From Colocasia esculenta (Eukaryota; Streptophyta; Magnoliopsida; Alismatales; Araceae): 64,000 nt of DNA. Each line of letters begins with the position of its first letter. Within the stretch, counting starts at the first letter, position 1. Shown here one piece after another: positions 25,276 through 37,116 of the stretch. Location of the stretch: positions 143,173,245-143,237,244 of the forward strand of contig CM024760.1 of NCBI GenBank assembly GCA_014218235.1. The letters run 5' to 3'. The position numbers and the translations under genes are program-made. The notes under the pieces were generated by a model. The model saw only the letters and a list, made by a program, of their open reading frames with translations. It ran no database searches and was not told the DNA's origin.

Positions 25276-28200
25276 TAGCGTGTATTGTAATTCTATATTC
25301 CTAATGAATAACATGCATGTATTTTAATGATATTTAGGTGAGAATAGGCAATTAGCTAAATTGTGCATATTGTGTGTAATAAACATCCCATGCATATAAT
25401 ACTTAAGTAATGTTGTGCAAGTTTAATCTAGTTACCGGTGTGCATGTGGTATCTATCTATTTCATGCCTAATGTACATAAGTATGCTACAGTGTGTGTGT
25501 TTACTATATATATATATTATATGTCAAATCAGGTGTGTGCATGCAAGAACTATTTTGTGGAATAGATTATTCCTAGCTAACTTAATTCATATCACCTCCT
25601 AATGGTTTGCGAAGCCCTCACAATTCTTGTCATTTTATTTTGCCGTGTGTTGAGTCACGCTTATGTAAAACATCATGTACACATAGTTAGACATCTACGT
25701 ACATCTTATCTTAGTGTATTTATGTATGCATGTGTATGCCTAGGTATAAATGTTATTGATTTCATGGTGTAGTAATATACATGTTATACCTTATATATTG
25801 CATGTATATACGTAGTGTAAATACAGTTCTTTGTGTGTTGAGTCATGTTGTGTACATGTATGTATATATATATATATACGTTGTATGCATATGTAGATAT
25901 TTATGTACGTATTATTATCTTGATGTACCTATGTATGTATGTGTATGATTAGTTGTAAATATTGTATGTTTGCATGGTATAGTGGTGTATACGTTATACT
26001 ACTTAGGTTTCATGTACATATATGTATGGGTTAAGCATGGTTCTGCATGATTTTAAGTTCTGGCGGAAGGGCCAATTGGCATCAACAGGGGTGGACGCCC
26101 ATGAGGTGTCGGCGTCCATATCGATGGACGCCAAGCCTTAAGTAGCCGTCCATATAGGTGGACGTTTACTTCTCTGACCTGCATGCGCAGCAGACCCGAA
26201 ATTCCAGGGGCAAGCTACCCCAACCATTTGGGAGATGTCCCATCGGCCCTCAAGCCTTCTCATCAACCCCTGCTTGGGATGAGAGGTCTCTCTCCTTTAA
26301 ACCAACCACTCCTTGCAACCCCAAGAGCCCTCTCTTGACTCTTTGCAAAGAGAAGGAAACCCTAGCTGAGAACAAGAGAAGACCTGAAGTTTGTGGCCTT
26401 TGATCCGTCGACTGGAGGTGTTTCCCAAGGAGCTACAACGTCTGGAAGACAGCCAATTCATCCAAGAAGGGATCCCAACTCCGAGGTGCCATCTACATCG
26501 ACAGGAGAAGAAGATCGAAGGAGTTTTTGAGCACCTCTTTGGCAGGGCTGAAAAGGGCTTCATCAACATATTCTGATCTTTGTAGATTTTGTAAGAGGCA
26601 AGTAAACCTAGATCTTAATCCTATACATGTCCCCTTGAGTCTTAGTATTTTTACGGATTTTTCCTCGAGTCCTGGAATCCCACATTCACCAAATCCCTGG
26701 AGCTCGGTCTATGTCTTGCACAGACAGGAACTTGGCGTCAATGCCTTGACACCAAGATCTCCAGTGGGCGTCCAGCGATCTTGCCGTCCAACTCCTTGAA
26801 CGGCCAGACACTGCCGCCAAGTTCTTCAGTGCAGAACAGTGAACTATTCTGCCTTAAGTAATTATTTTTTCGGACTTTGACGCATGAGGATATAGTGTAA
26901 TTTTTATATGTTATGTAAAATAGCTAATGTGATGTGTGTGGGAAATTTTGTGTTTTTCTGTGGATGGCATAAATTATTAGATTTATTGAAATACATGTTG
27001 GGGGAAAATAGATTATGCATGTTCACCTACTGTCTACATGATTTCTGAGGAATTAAATGCCCTAGATTTTTCTATACCATGTGTATATGCGTCAGTCCAT
27101 GTCCCAAAAATTTGGGAATTTTCCCATGAATGTGAAACTTGTTATAATTTCTGTATTAGAAAATAGAGAGCATGCCTAGATTGGTTTAAAACATCATAAA
27201 ATTTGCATGTTGTGCAAATTTTCGGGGAAAATTTTTCTGACATTATGAATGATAGGTACAGACCTGTGAATGTCCGAATCGAACATTCACGTTATGTTCC
27301 ATGATAAATTGAATTATAAATAGCATGAGATTGACTGTTTTAATTTCTGTAAATGTAATATGATTCAGAAAAATATGAAATTTTGCATGTGTGATCATAA
27401 ACCTAAAATTAGTTTTTGGTTAAATTCTCATGTTATTTGGATAACTGTAGAGTGCTCTATAAAATTTCCATGCGAAAACGAGTGTTCGACGCATGCTAAT
27501 ATGAACATGGTTGATTTTGTTTGTTTCAACCTGATTAGTGTGAGGTACTAAATGTTTGTTTTCTGTTAACAGTAGTATCATGTTAGGGATAACTGAAACA
27601 TGTGGAATTTATAGATGTAACATATGAAATGATTCAACAGAATAAGTAAAACATGTGAATAATGTGTGAAAAGGCGATAAAGTGAATGTAATGTGTAATA
27701 ATTGGGCCGAAATGACACTGCTACCCTAGGGGCCTCGAGAGCTGTACATAGAAAAGTCCTTATGGAAAGCTCTATGTGCGAAAAGTTCGTCCTAAAGGCA
27801 TTAGGGAAATCCCGGAGGTGGATAAGTACCACTGGATAGGGTGGAGAGGGCTTCTCCCGGTCTGCGCAGTTACCAAGATTCACCACTGTATTGCCTAGGT
27901 GGTGGGTATGTGATTATGAGTTGTGTTATGTGTTATGCGTTGTGAAAGAGTTGTGAGAATGAGACATTTGTTAGTGTCCTCTACTGGTAGTTAGGACTAT
28001 GTGTCATGGCAATTTGTTTAAGCAATGAAATATAAATAAAGTGTGAAATGATATGTGAATGTGGCAAATGGTAAGCGCAAATGATATGATATGTGATAAG
28101 CAAAACAAGAGTAAACGATATGATAATTATGTGAAATGAGACGTGAGGGAGAGTAAATGCAAATGAGAAATTGTGCAACCATGAGAAACCAATGTGTTAG

Positions 28201-29512
28201 ATTGTGAAATTGTGATCCATGATATGTTAATGTGAAATAATGTTATAACAGCAACCTTAAAGTGTATGAAGTGGTAGTGTGCTTGCATGTGAAAACTAGT
28301 TTACTAGCATGCCATGTTTATGTCTTCCATATGTTAATATCTCCATCGAAATGCCATGCTTAGTGTCATGTCATGTAGTTTAACATTCATCATGTAATGG
28401 TGTATGTGAGTAAACTTAGATAACCATGATTATTTATGCAACACAAACTATGAACATGTAGGCCTACCAAAGGATAAGATAATATGTGAATAATTATGGA
28501 TCCATGTAATTAAATGAAATGCATACAAGAACCAAATAAAGTGTGATTATGAACATGGTAAATGCATAATAATATTTGGATTCCATGCTAGTTGAAATGC
28601 TCAATTAGTATAAAAGTTTCATACTTAAGTGCTTATTGATTGCTAAATGGTTTCACCATGTTTTAACCTTCAAGTCATGCTATAAAATGTGAAGCTATGT
28701 GCATGTGATTTTATTATGTTAAAACAGCAAGTAAATTGTATAAATAAATACAAAAAGGGCATGTGAAAAGAAAGTAGTCATCGTGCTAGCATGTTCTTTT
28801 TCCTTATGCTCAATTTTATGTTTTAGTGGTAGAGATATCTATGGAATGAAATAATGTGTGGGCGAACCATGCTATACGTTAGGTGTATGAAATGTGTACA
28901 TGTGTATATGATGTAATGCTCATGATTTAGAATAGAAATATGATAGACTAAAGCATGCTCATGTGAATAAAATACGTATTGCTAGTTAAGAGTAAGGACC
29001 ATGAGTACCTTCGTGATTTGATGATAGTGTGCATCTCTTTAATGTTAATGCCTTATTGTGAGTGTGACATGTTTAAGTTTAAGACTTTGGTTTGCTTGCT
29101 GAGTCTTTGGACTCACCCTTGCTTCGGCGTATAGGTTGACAGGTATCATGCACCAGAAGGAAGCTTAGTGAGGAGCGCCAATTAGAAGACTGTTTTGTGG
29201 AGCTGCGACTAGTTGTAGTTTTCTTTTTCTCAGAGTATGAAAAGAATTATTGTATGGACAATATTTGGACAATGTAGTTCTTTTATCTGGTAGTAATGTG
29301 GACATTGTCTTTCTATTTCGCTATTTAGATTGTGGAATGTGTGTTGGTGATGGGTTAAAAGTTGAGTTATTTATTTTATTCCGCTGTACTCTATTGCTAT
29401 CCAAGTACATATCAACCTATCGACTAGTGTTGGGTACATGTCCCACTGTGACGATGCCCTCTATACCGGTGGGGATTGGTATAATCGTACCGGTATGAAG
29501 AGGGTCGTTACA
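25198..29512 (+). repeat. T 3' LTR (about 4.3 kb)
   Basis: It is collinear over its full length with the solo LTR 7398-11677. Differences are dominated by one- and two-base indels. GGCGTC/GACGCC word clusters lie at about 26060-26165 and 26735-26825. Near the end TGAGTC-TTTG-GACTCA forms a small stem (about 29099-29114). No coding region is supported. Confidence 0.9.
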
Positions 29513-31051
29513 CTACAAGTGACCACACACCCACAAACACAAGTCGCTACCCTCTGTCGTCTTTCCCTCAGCCGGATGTACAACTCAAACACAGGAGTGA
29601 GGGTGTCCAGAAAGACGACACAGACCTCGACAGTACACACAGTACCAAGACAAACCTCGAGCACTAACGTGCCTGGCTCATACAAAACCTGGGGTACCCG
29701 ACCAGAGAGGTATTCCGGAATAGGCGCCGGACCACCACACTCGGCTAGCACACAAAACCACGTCAGCTCGTCACTTAATACCTCGAATACTTAAATCACA
29801 ATAACATATAATAATATTGCCTGTCATTGGTCGCTAGGTGACCTCCATGGCTGCATTAAGCTCATTACATAATAACTACTTAATAATCGTACTCACACTT
29901 TACCAGTTAAACCATCTTAAATAAATAATCTATAATAAACATTAAAGGACCAAGGCTATGTTCACACCGGAACCTCACTGCCCAGTCACCACAAACCGAC
30001 CATATATATACCGCTCAAACCATACAAACTGTTTGTCAACCATATAAACAACACGTCCACCACATAGACAACACGCTCAATGAGCGCTACAGATGCCAAT
30101 TCACCACTCACACCAATCATGCACATAAGACATCGATAGCCGAATAATCGTACCATTTAAATCATGCACAACAGGACCTCTAGGCTGAGGTCGCGACGTG
30201 GGGTAATGTCGCCTTCAGAACACGACACCCCGATATGTCGCGTTCAAGAATCTGAATGCGATGGGTCGGCCTATCGTGTTCAGAACACGACAGGGGGCTC
30301 GGTCGCCTTCATGGGCAAGAACCCTAATCCGAGATGCTCTCCCCGGATCACCCCCTTAAGCCATACAAACCACGCTTAATTCTCATTTTTCATGCTTTAA
30401 TGATAGCCCTAGCATGATATCTACTGTTTATAAAGCGATAAGCAGTCCAAACATGCATCATACGTGATCCACGCAATGAAACCAGGTGGGATCTCCCTAC
30501 CTTCACGAAGAACACGCAAACCAACCACGGCACAGCGTCTACCGTACTCCATGCAACGTCCTCGCGGCGAGAGCTCACCAAAAACCACTCCGAAATGCCA
30601 AATCACCCGAAAATCTGCCGCAGTAGCCTCCCCTGGCCGAGCATAGCTTGTGAAAGCTCTGTTCGGCCGACCTTACATAAAAAGGCATCACAGTTAAGAA
30701 TGCGACGTACACCTCCATCGTGACCTGAACACGACATCCTAGGTAGCCGCCTTCCCAAGGCCGACGTCAGCAAGTCACCCTTCGCGCGACACGTGGCGCG
30801 CATGCAGACGAGGACCGCATCTGGGTCGGCAAGCAGAACGATACCGCCAGGGCCATCGCGTTCAGAACGCGACGCACACCTATGTCGTGTTCACAGGCAG
30901 AAAACCTGTGAGCGCTTTGGGCCCAATCTGCCGGACCACAAAGCCTCACAACTGGCGAAAACACCTGAAACACAGACTAATGGACCACACACTGGCCACT
31001 AAACCCGCTAAGCAAGGATCCACGAAGATCCAAAAAATGCGCGACGTTACA
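29513..31051 (-). repeat. R right LTR (5' LTR), second part
   Basis: It continues R's LTR after the T insertion and ends GCGACGTTACA at 31051, followed by the TSD CAATG. Relative to the left LTR it has lost about 90 bp near 29790. Confidence 0.85.
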
Positions 31052-31346
31052 CAATGTTTGGTCTACATTACCTCTTGTATAACCTTTATTCAGCAAGAAT
31101 GAGCTCAGACAGTCATACCAAGCTCTTGGAGCTTGCTTAAGACCATAAAGAGACTTATTAAGTTTGAAAACATAATCAAGAAATTTTTCATTTTCAAAAC
31201 CAGGAGGTTATTCTACAAAAACATTTTCTTTGATGAAGCCATTCAAAAAGCACTTTTCACGTCCATTTGATAGACTTTGAATTTCAAAGATGATGTAAAA
31301 GCAAGAAATATCCTCACAGCTTCTAGTCTAGCTATAGGGGCATATG
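31052..31346 (-). pseudogene. Copia element C: middle RT fragment
   Basis: Read from 31346 down it gives the RT region APIARLEAVRIFLAF and KVYQMDVKSAF, followed by GLKQAPRAWYD and GNVDQTL. A one-base loss after KSAF (near 31243) and a TAA in place of the Gln codon of VEQPPGF show decay. It is bounded by the R TSD (CAATG, 31052-31056) and the G1 TSD (ATATG, 31342-31346). It joins 63271 upstream and 249 downstream in coding order. Confidence 0.9.
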
Positions 31347-33534
31347 TGTGACAAACCACGTCGTTCAAACCCGTTAACCCAGTAACGAGCTTGACCCGAC
31401 TCCATCTCCCGCGAACGAGCCATAGCCTCACAAGGGATATCACACACATGTCCGTGAAAATACAAAGGAACACACTGATATATATATATATATATGACTC
31501 ACAATGCCACACATATTAACATTGGATTTACATAGCCAAATTTCAACAAAAGTCAAGTAAGGTACAAGAGCCTGGTGCATACCCCGAGGTACAACAGAAA
31601 AAGAAACTACACTGCTGGAGGCGTCAGCCCAACACCACTACGATGCTGCTCCGAACTGGAAGATGGAAGAGAAACCTCCTGCTCTCCTTCACTTGTAGGG
31701 AGTAGGGGTGAGCGTCTCAAGTCACTGGTTTAGTAGGGAAACTCCCCCAAAAACTGAGCAAACTAACTCAAGTACAAAATCCAGAGGCTACACTAACAAT
31801 TTATAGAGTAAGCTAAGCAGGATATTAAAGCTATAAATACCACTTACCACTTGTCGTTAACAAAAACCAACCTTAATACGTAAACGGCAAAACCACAACT
31901 CGGTGTATGTGCTAAAGTAGTGTCCGCCACACTCGAGTCACGTAGACTAGTTCGCAACACCAGCAACTGACTCGGACAAACCACACAGGTCTACCTCTTA
32001 GCCTCGTAGCCACGGACGAAAGGTCCAGCTGCTGCTCCACTAGAACAAGCCAAACAACTTTGGAGACAAACTAACACCACACCTAAGGGCTACACGGCCG
32101 CAGGCCCATGCCTAGCACCTCTAGGGACTCTGGCCTAAGCCCCACAGAGTGAGGCACTAGACTAGCTGGGACCCAGTACGTCTACTGGTGTCCGTACCTC
32201 CAACCACGAGAGCGCTACAAGCGACAAACAACAAACTCACACAAGTTGTTGTCCCACTATCGTCTTTCCCTCAGCCGGACGTACAACTCAAGCAATGGAG
32301 TGAGGGTGTCCAGGACAGATGACACAGACCTCAATGGTACACAAGTACCGGGACAAGCCCCGAGCACAAAGCCTGGCTCACACAGAACCTGGGGCATCCA
32401 ACTGAAGAGGTAACCACGGTAGGTGTCATACTACTCGCCACGCACACACAAACCATGTGCACACCGCACAACCCACGTGAAATCTCACGTCAACCACGTG
32501 AACACAGTATACTAACCACGTGGACACCACGCCAATCACGTGAACCACTTTCTAGCCTCATAAACAACACGCTCCTAGAGCGTTATAGGTGCCAATGCAC
32601 CGCTTATACTGGCCATACACATAAAATGTCAATAATTAGATAATTCTGTCATTTAAACCATGCACAACATGTCCTCTTGGCTGAGGTCACGACATGGGGC
32701 AGTGTCTCCTTCAGAACATGACACAACGATATGTCGCATTCATAACCTGAACACGACGAGTCGGCCTGTCGCATTCTAAACGCAACAAGGGGCTCTGTCG
32801 CCTTCACAAGCGAAAACCCTAATCTGGATTGCTCATTCCGGATTACCACCCCATACCATGCAAACCACGTTTAATTCTCAATTTTCATGCTTTAATGAAT
32901 GCCCTACCATGATATCTAATGTTTTTAAAGCCAAGTAACCATCCAAACATGCAAATCATGTAATCTCATGGTGTAAAATGGGTAGAATTCCCCTACCTTC
33001 GTGAGGAATGCGAAGAACAACGAATACCAAGCGTTTCCCCCACTCCACACAAGGTCCTCGTGGCGAGAACACGCCAAAAACACCACCAATCCACCAAATC
33101 GCCACAGCTCCTTCTCCTGGCCGAGCAGAACTGGTTGCAACTCTGCTTGGCCAAAACAACTTAAAAATGCACAGCGGTTGGAAACGCGACGTATCCCTCC
33201 GTCGCGACCTGAACGCGACGGTTCAGGGCGTCGCCTTCTCAAAGCTGACGTCTGCATGCCGCTCAGCATGCGACACGCGGTGCGCATTCAGACGACGACC
33301 GCTCAATAGCGGCAATAGGAACGCGACATGCAGGACCGTCGCGTTCAGATCGCGACGTTCCTCAATGTCGCGTTCATAGACAGTGAACAGGCTGGTGTTT
33401 TGGGCCCAGCCTACCAGCCCACAAACACCCGAAACCTGCACACACACCTGGAACACGCCACATTGGCCACACACTGGCCACCACAACCACCAACCGAAGG
33501 ATCCGTAAGGATCCGAAAAGCGCGCGATGTTACA
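31347..33534 (-). repeat. G1 left LTR (3' LTR in element sense)
   Basis: This is 2.19 kb, on the plus strand TGTGACAAACC...GCGCGATGTTACA. It carries a short (AT)n at 31478-31495 in the presumed TATA position and GTCGCGTTC/GAACGCGAC words at about 33180-33385. The same site (about 32080-32110) is uninterrupted where G2 sits in the right LTR. Confidence 0.9.
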
Positions 33535-33642
33535 TTACTATCATCTAAAAATAAATTTCGACCTCGAAATTCAAAACATAATTCATGTATTTAAAGCTTT
33601 AAACACCACAACAAGTACTATCATCTAAAAAGATTTAAAAAC

Positions 33643-35058
33643 TTACTCAAACAAGTAAGGATACGCTTTAGCCATTTCTTTGGCTAATTCCCAAGTATCC
33701 TCTCCTCCCTACCTGTTCTCCCATCTGACCTTTACTAAGTTAATCTCTTTATTTCTTAACTTCTGTGTTCTGCGGCTTGTGATCTGCATTGGGTATTCTG
33801 GCATAGACATGTTTGGTTTTAAATCATCCCGCTGATAACCAACTATCTGTGCTGGATCTTCAATACATTTCCTTAACATGGAAACATGAAAAACATCATG
33901 AGCATCAGTAAAATCAGCTGGCAAATCAATTCTGTAGGCAGTCTCCCCGATTCTTTCCAACACTTGGAAGGGTCCCACATATCTTGAGCTTAATTTTCCT
34001 TTCTTACTAAACCTCAAAACACCATTAGTAGGAGAAACTTTCAGAAAAACAAAATCTCCAACTTCAAATTGAAGTGGCCTACGACGTTTATCTGCATAGC
34101 TTTTCTGTCGGCTCTGGGCTGTCTGCAATTTTTCCTTAATGAACCTGACCATTTCTGTAGTCTGCTGAATTAATTCAGGACCCATTACTTGTCTTTCTCC
34201 CACTTCATGATAATTTAATGGCGTTCTGCATGGCCTACCATATAATGCTTCATATGGTGCCATTCCGATACTGGTGTGATAACTGTTATTATAAGCAAAC
34301 TCAACCATGCCCAGATGGTGCTCCTAGAAGCCTCCCCACACTAAACAACAAGCTCGTAACATATCTTCAATTGTCTGAATTGTTCTTTCTATCTGACCAT
34401 CTGTTTGTGGGTGATAGGCTGAACTGTACCTCAATTCTGTACCAATGACTCTTTGTAGGCTCCTCTAGAAACCAGAAGTAAACCTGGGATCCCTGTCAGA
34501 AACAATTATCTTTGGGATGCCATGCAACGGAAAAATTCTGTCCACATAAATTCTTGCTAGTCTGTCTACTGTCCAGGACATACTCACTGCTATTAATTTG
34601 CATACTTCAGTCAAATTGTCAACAAATACCCATATTCCATTGTGTCCTGTGGCTGTCCTCGGTAGTTCTGCCACGAAATCCATAGCAATGTCATCCCACT
34701 TCCACTGTGGAATGGGTAATGGTGGTAGTAGACCCCCGGGCTTCTAATGCTCTGCCTTTATTTGCTGACAAACTGCACATCTTGCTATGAACTCTGCTAT
34801 TTCTCTTTTCATGTACGGCCACCAAAAATGCTTTTTCAAATCTTGATACATTTTAGTGTTGCCTAGATGAATCGTAAACCTGGATTTATGTGCCTCTTCT
34901 AAAACTCTTTACTTTACTTCCCTTTCTGTGGGTACATATAACCTGCCCATGAGCCTAACTACACAATTATCATCAATGGTGACACCTTCCAATTTCACAA
35001 TCTTTGCTAAGCTTCCATTAGTTCTCTGGGCTTCAATAATCTGCCAATACAAAGATGG
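33643..35058 (-). pseudogene. G1 integrase
   Basis: In coding order it shows the DDE core pieces MDFVAELP (34683 down) and VSDRDPRFTSGF, then a TAG replacing Trp (34465). Next come a further TAG in place of Trp near 34327, MVEFAYNNSYHTSIGMAPYEAL (34308 down), and the C-terminal VGPFQVLERIGETAYRID, HVSMLRKCIEDPAQI and VKVRWENR segments. A TAG at 33709 interrupts the last conserved segment, which otherwise continues in frame to TAA at 33643. Upstream, HQKPGG reads H-stop-KPGG near 34745. Integrase inserts cDNA, and the chromovirus C-terminus is thought to steer it to marked chromatin. It is non-functional here. Confidence 0.85.
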
Positions 35059-35883
35059 TTATATAGCATTATTGGCTAGTACTGCTCGCCGCTGAGTGCT
35101 CGGAACATACAGTGAATTTTCTGTTATTTCCTCATATAATTTCCATTCTTTTATCATCATATGACTCATACATGTTTTTCTGCTCAATGCATCAGTTACC
35201 ACATTGGCCCTACCTGGATGGTAAGCCAAATTGAAATCATAATCTTTCAAGTACTCTACCCATCTATGCTGACGGAGATTCAAATCCTTCTGGGAGAAAA
35301 TATACTTTAGACTTTTATGATCTGTGAATATTTTGAACCTCTCACCATATAGGTAATTCCTCAACATCTTTAAAGCAAATACAACTGCTGCTAGCTCCAA
35401 ATCATGTGTTGAGTAGTTCTCCTCTGCTCGCTTCAATTGCCTAGACGCATAAGCTATTACTTTACCATGTTGCATTAGTACTGCTCCAAGCCCTCTTCTA
35501 GATGCATCTATGTATATCACAAAACCACCGCTGTCTGCTGGCAATGTTAATATTGGCACTGCTGTAAGCCTCTTCTTTAATTCCATAAAACTTTTCTGAC
35601 ATTCACTTGACCACACAAATGGTACACCTTTTCTAGTCAATCTGATCATAGGTGCTGCAATTCTTGAGAAATCCTGTATGAAACGCCTGTAGTAACCTGC
35701 TAGACCCAGAAAACTTCTAATCTCTGTAATTGTTCTTGGCGCTTCCCACTTCATAACTGCCTCCACTTTAGCTGGATCAACTGCAACTCCCTCTACTGAA
35801 ATAACATGACCCAGAAACTGAATTTCTTTCAACCAAAATTCACACTTACTGAATTTGGCATACAACTGATTGTCCCGTAAAAG
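35059..35883 (-). pseudogene. G1 RT thumb and RNase H
   Basis: It opens just after a TAG (CAG in the expected codon, near 35884) with LYAKFSKCEFWLKEIQFLGHV. Gypsy RT thumb and connection follow (ITEIRSFLGLAGYYRRFI), then RNase H with its acidic residues in IYIDASRRGLGAVL, ELAAVVFALK, FTDHKSLKYIF and TDALSRK. It ends at TAA (35059), where G2 has a Glu codon. RNase H degrades the RNA strand during reverse transcription. Motifs are intact within the segment, but the polyprotein is broken at both ends. Confidence 0.9.
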
Positions 35884-37041
35884 CTACAATGTAAACCTCA
35901 AATGAGCTGCATACTCCTCTTCAGATGCTGAATAAACCAGTATGTCATCTATGAAAACCACTATAAACTGGTCCAGATATGGATGGAAAATTTTGTTCAT
36001 CAAATTCATAAATGTTGTTGGTGCATTGGTTAGCCCAAATGGCATAACCACAAACTCATAATGCCCATACCTGGTTCTGAATGTTGTCATATCAATGTCT
36101 TCTTCTCTGATCCTTAATAGGTGGTACCCTGATCTCAAGTCAATTTTAGAAAACACTTTAGCTGATTGAAGCTGATCAAATAAATCATCAATCCTTGGCA
36201 ATGGATATTTATTCTTTATGGTCACTTCATTCAACTTTCTATAATCAATACACATTTTGAAGCTTCCATCCTTTTTCCTTACAAACAATACAAGGGCTCC
36301 CCATGGTGAATGGCTCAGTCTGATAAAACCTTTTTCTAGCAATTCTTGCAAATGCTTCTTCAATTCTTTAAGCTCTGCTAGTGCCATCCTGTACGATGCC
36401 TTGGATATTGGCATAATTCCTGGCTGCAATTCTATGGTAGAATACACCTCCCTGCATGGAGCCAAGCCTGGAAAATCATCCAGAAATACATCTGCAAATT
36501 TCCTAACCACTAGGACTGCTTCTACTGTCTTTCCAGACTCTACCAAACTCACCGAAGCTAAATACACTGCACAACCCTCATTCAACAATTTCCTAGCTTT
36601 AATTGCTGAAATTATAAACTTAGAATTATAAAAATGCATACCTTGGAATTTAAATACTGCTCCACTAGGGTGACAAAACCTGACCCTCTTCTTTCTGCAA
36701 TCTACCATAGCTCCATAGGCTTCAAGCCAATCCATACCCAAAATAATATCATAATCTTTCAATTGCAAAGCATATAATCTACTTGGCATCTGATTCCCTT
36801 GAATCACAATAGGAGCCTCATCTATGTAACAAGAGGTGAGCATAAACTCACCGAAAGGAACCTCTACTACCAATTCACACAGTTTCTCTTCTAATGGATG
36901 CACCATACAATCCAAAAACTCTTCGGAAATAAAAGAATGAGAAGCACCTGAATCAAATAAAACTCTTGCTGAAAAGTCATAGATAGGTAATATACCTTCT
37001 ATTAAATTTGATGCCTCTACCTGGGCTCGAGTGATAGCCAT
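35884..37041 (-). pseudogene. G1 protease and RT
   Basis: The 385-codon open stretch starts MAITRAQVEAS. The aspartic protease is VLFDSGASHSFISEEFLDC with the catalytic DSG intact, then the flap region (YDIILGMDWL). RT includes KKDGSFKMCIDYRKLN, YPLPRIDDLFDQLQ, FSKIDLRSGYH, FVVMPFGLTNAPTTFM and the catalytic VVFIDDILVYS. It stops at TAG (CAG in the expected codon). In the intact family, protease and RT would be parts of a single gag-pol polyprotein, as the continuous frame in G2 shows. Confidence 0.9.
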
Positions 37042-37116
37042 AACTCGGACTCTACCTCGCTGGAGTGGTCCTCCTCTACCACGACTTGCTGGTGACTATT
37101 GGGGTTACTGCTGCTG

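Larger units (their letters stand above)
23818..29512 (+). mobile_element. Element T, internally deleted, with truncated 5' LTR
   Basis: It comprises the 5' LTR remnant (23818-24467), PBS, a 730-bp internal region with a mini-gag, PPT, and a full 3' LTR of 4.3 kb. Very long LTRs around almost no internal sequence resemble large retrotransposon derivatives (LARDs). The paired zinc knuckles and 3'-end sequence point to a Ty3/gypsy chromovirus (Tekay/Del-like) parent. The right flank CTACA equals that of the solo LTR at 11678, i.e. the same insertion site in R. Confidence 0.85.
250..31051 (-). mobile_element. LTR retrotransposon R (minus strand), interrupted by T and A
   Basis: The element is bounded by CAATG (245-249 and 31052-31056) inside the RT gene of copia C. 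The left LTR starts GTAGCGGCCC, with the expected leading T apparently lost; the right LTR starts TGTAGCGGCC at 6083 and ends CGTTACA at 31051. A minus-strand PBS adjoins the right LTR, so the element reads right to left. Without nested insertions it is about 8.7 kb: two LTRs of about 2.9 kb and 2.95 kb of internal DNA. LTR words and leader resemble G1, so I place it among gypsy-related elements. No gag or pol was recognised, and it was probably mobilised in trans. Confidence 0.85.
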
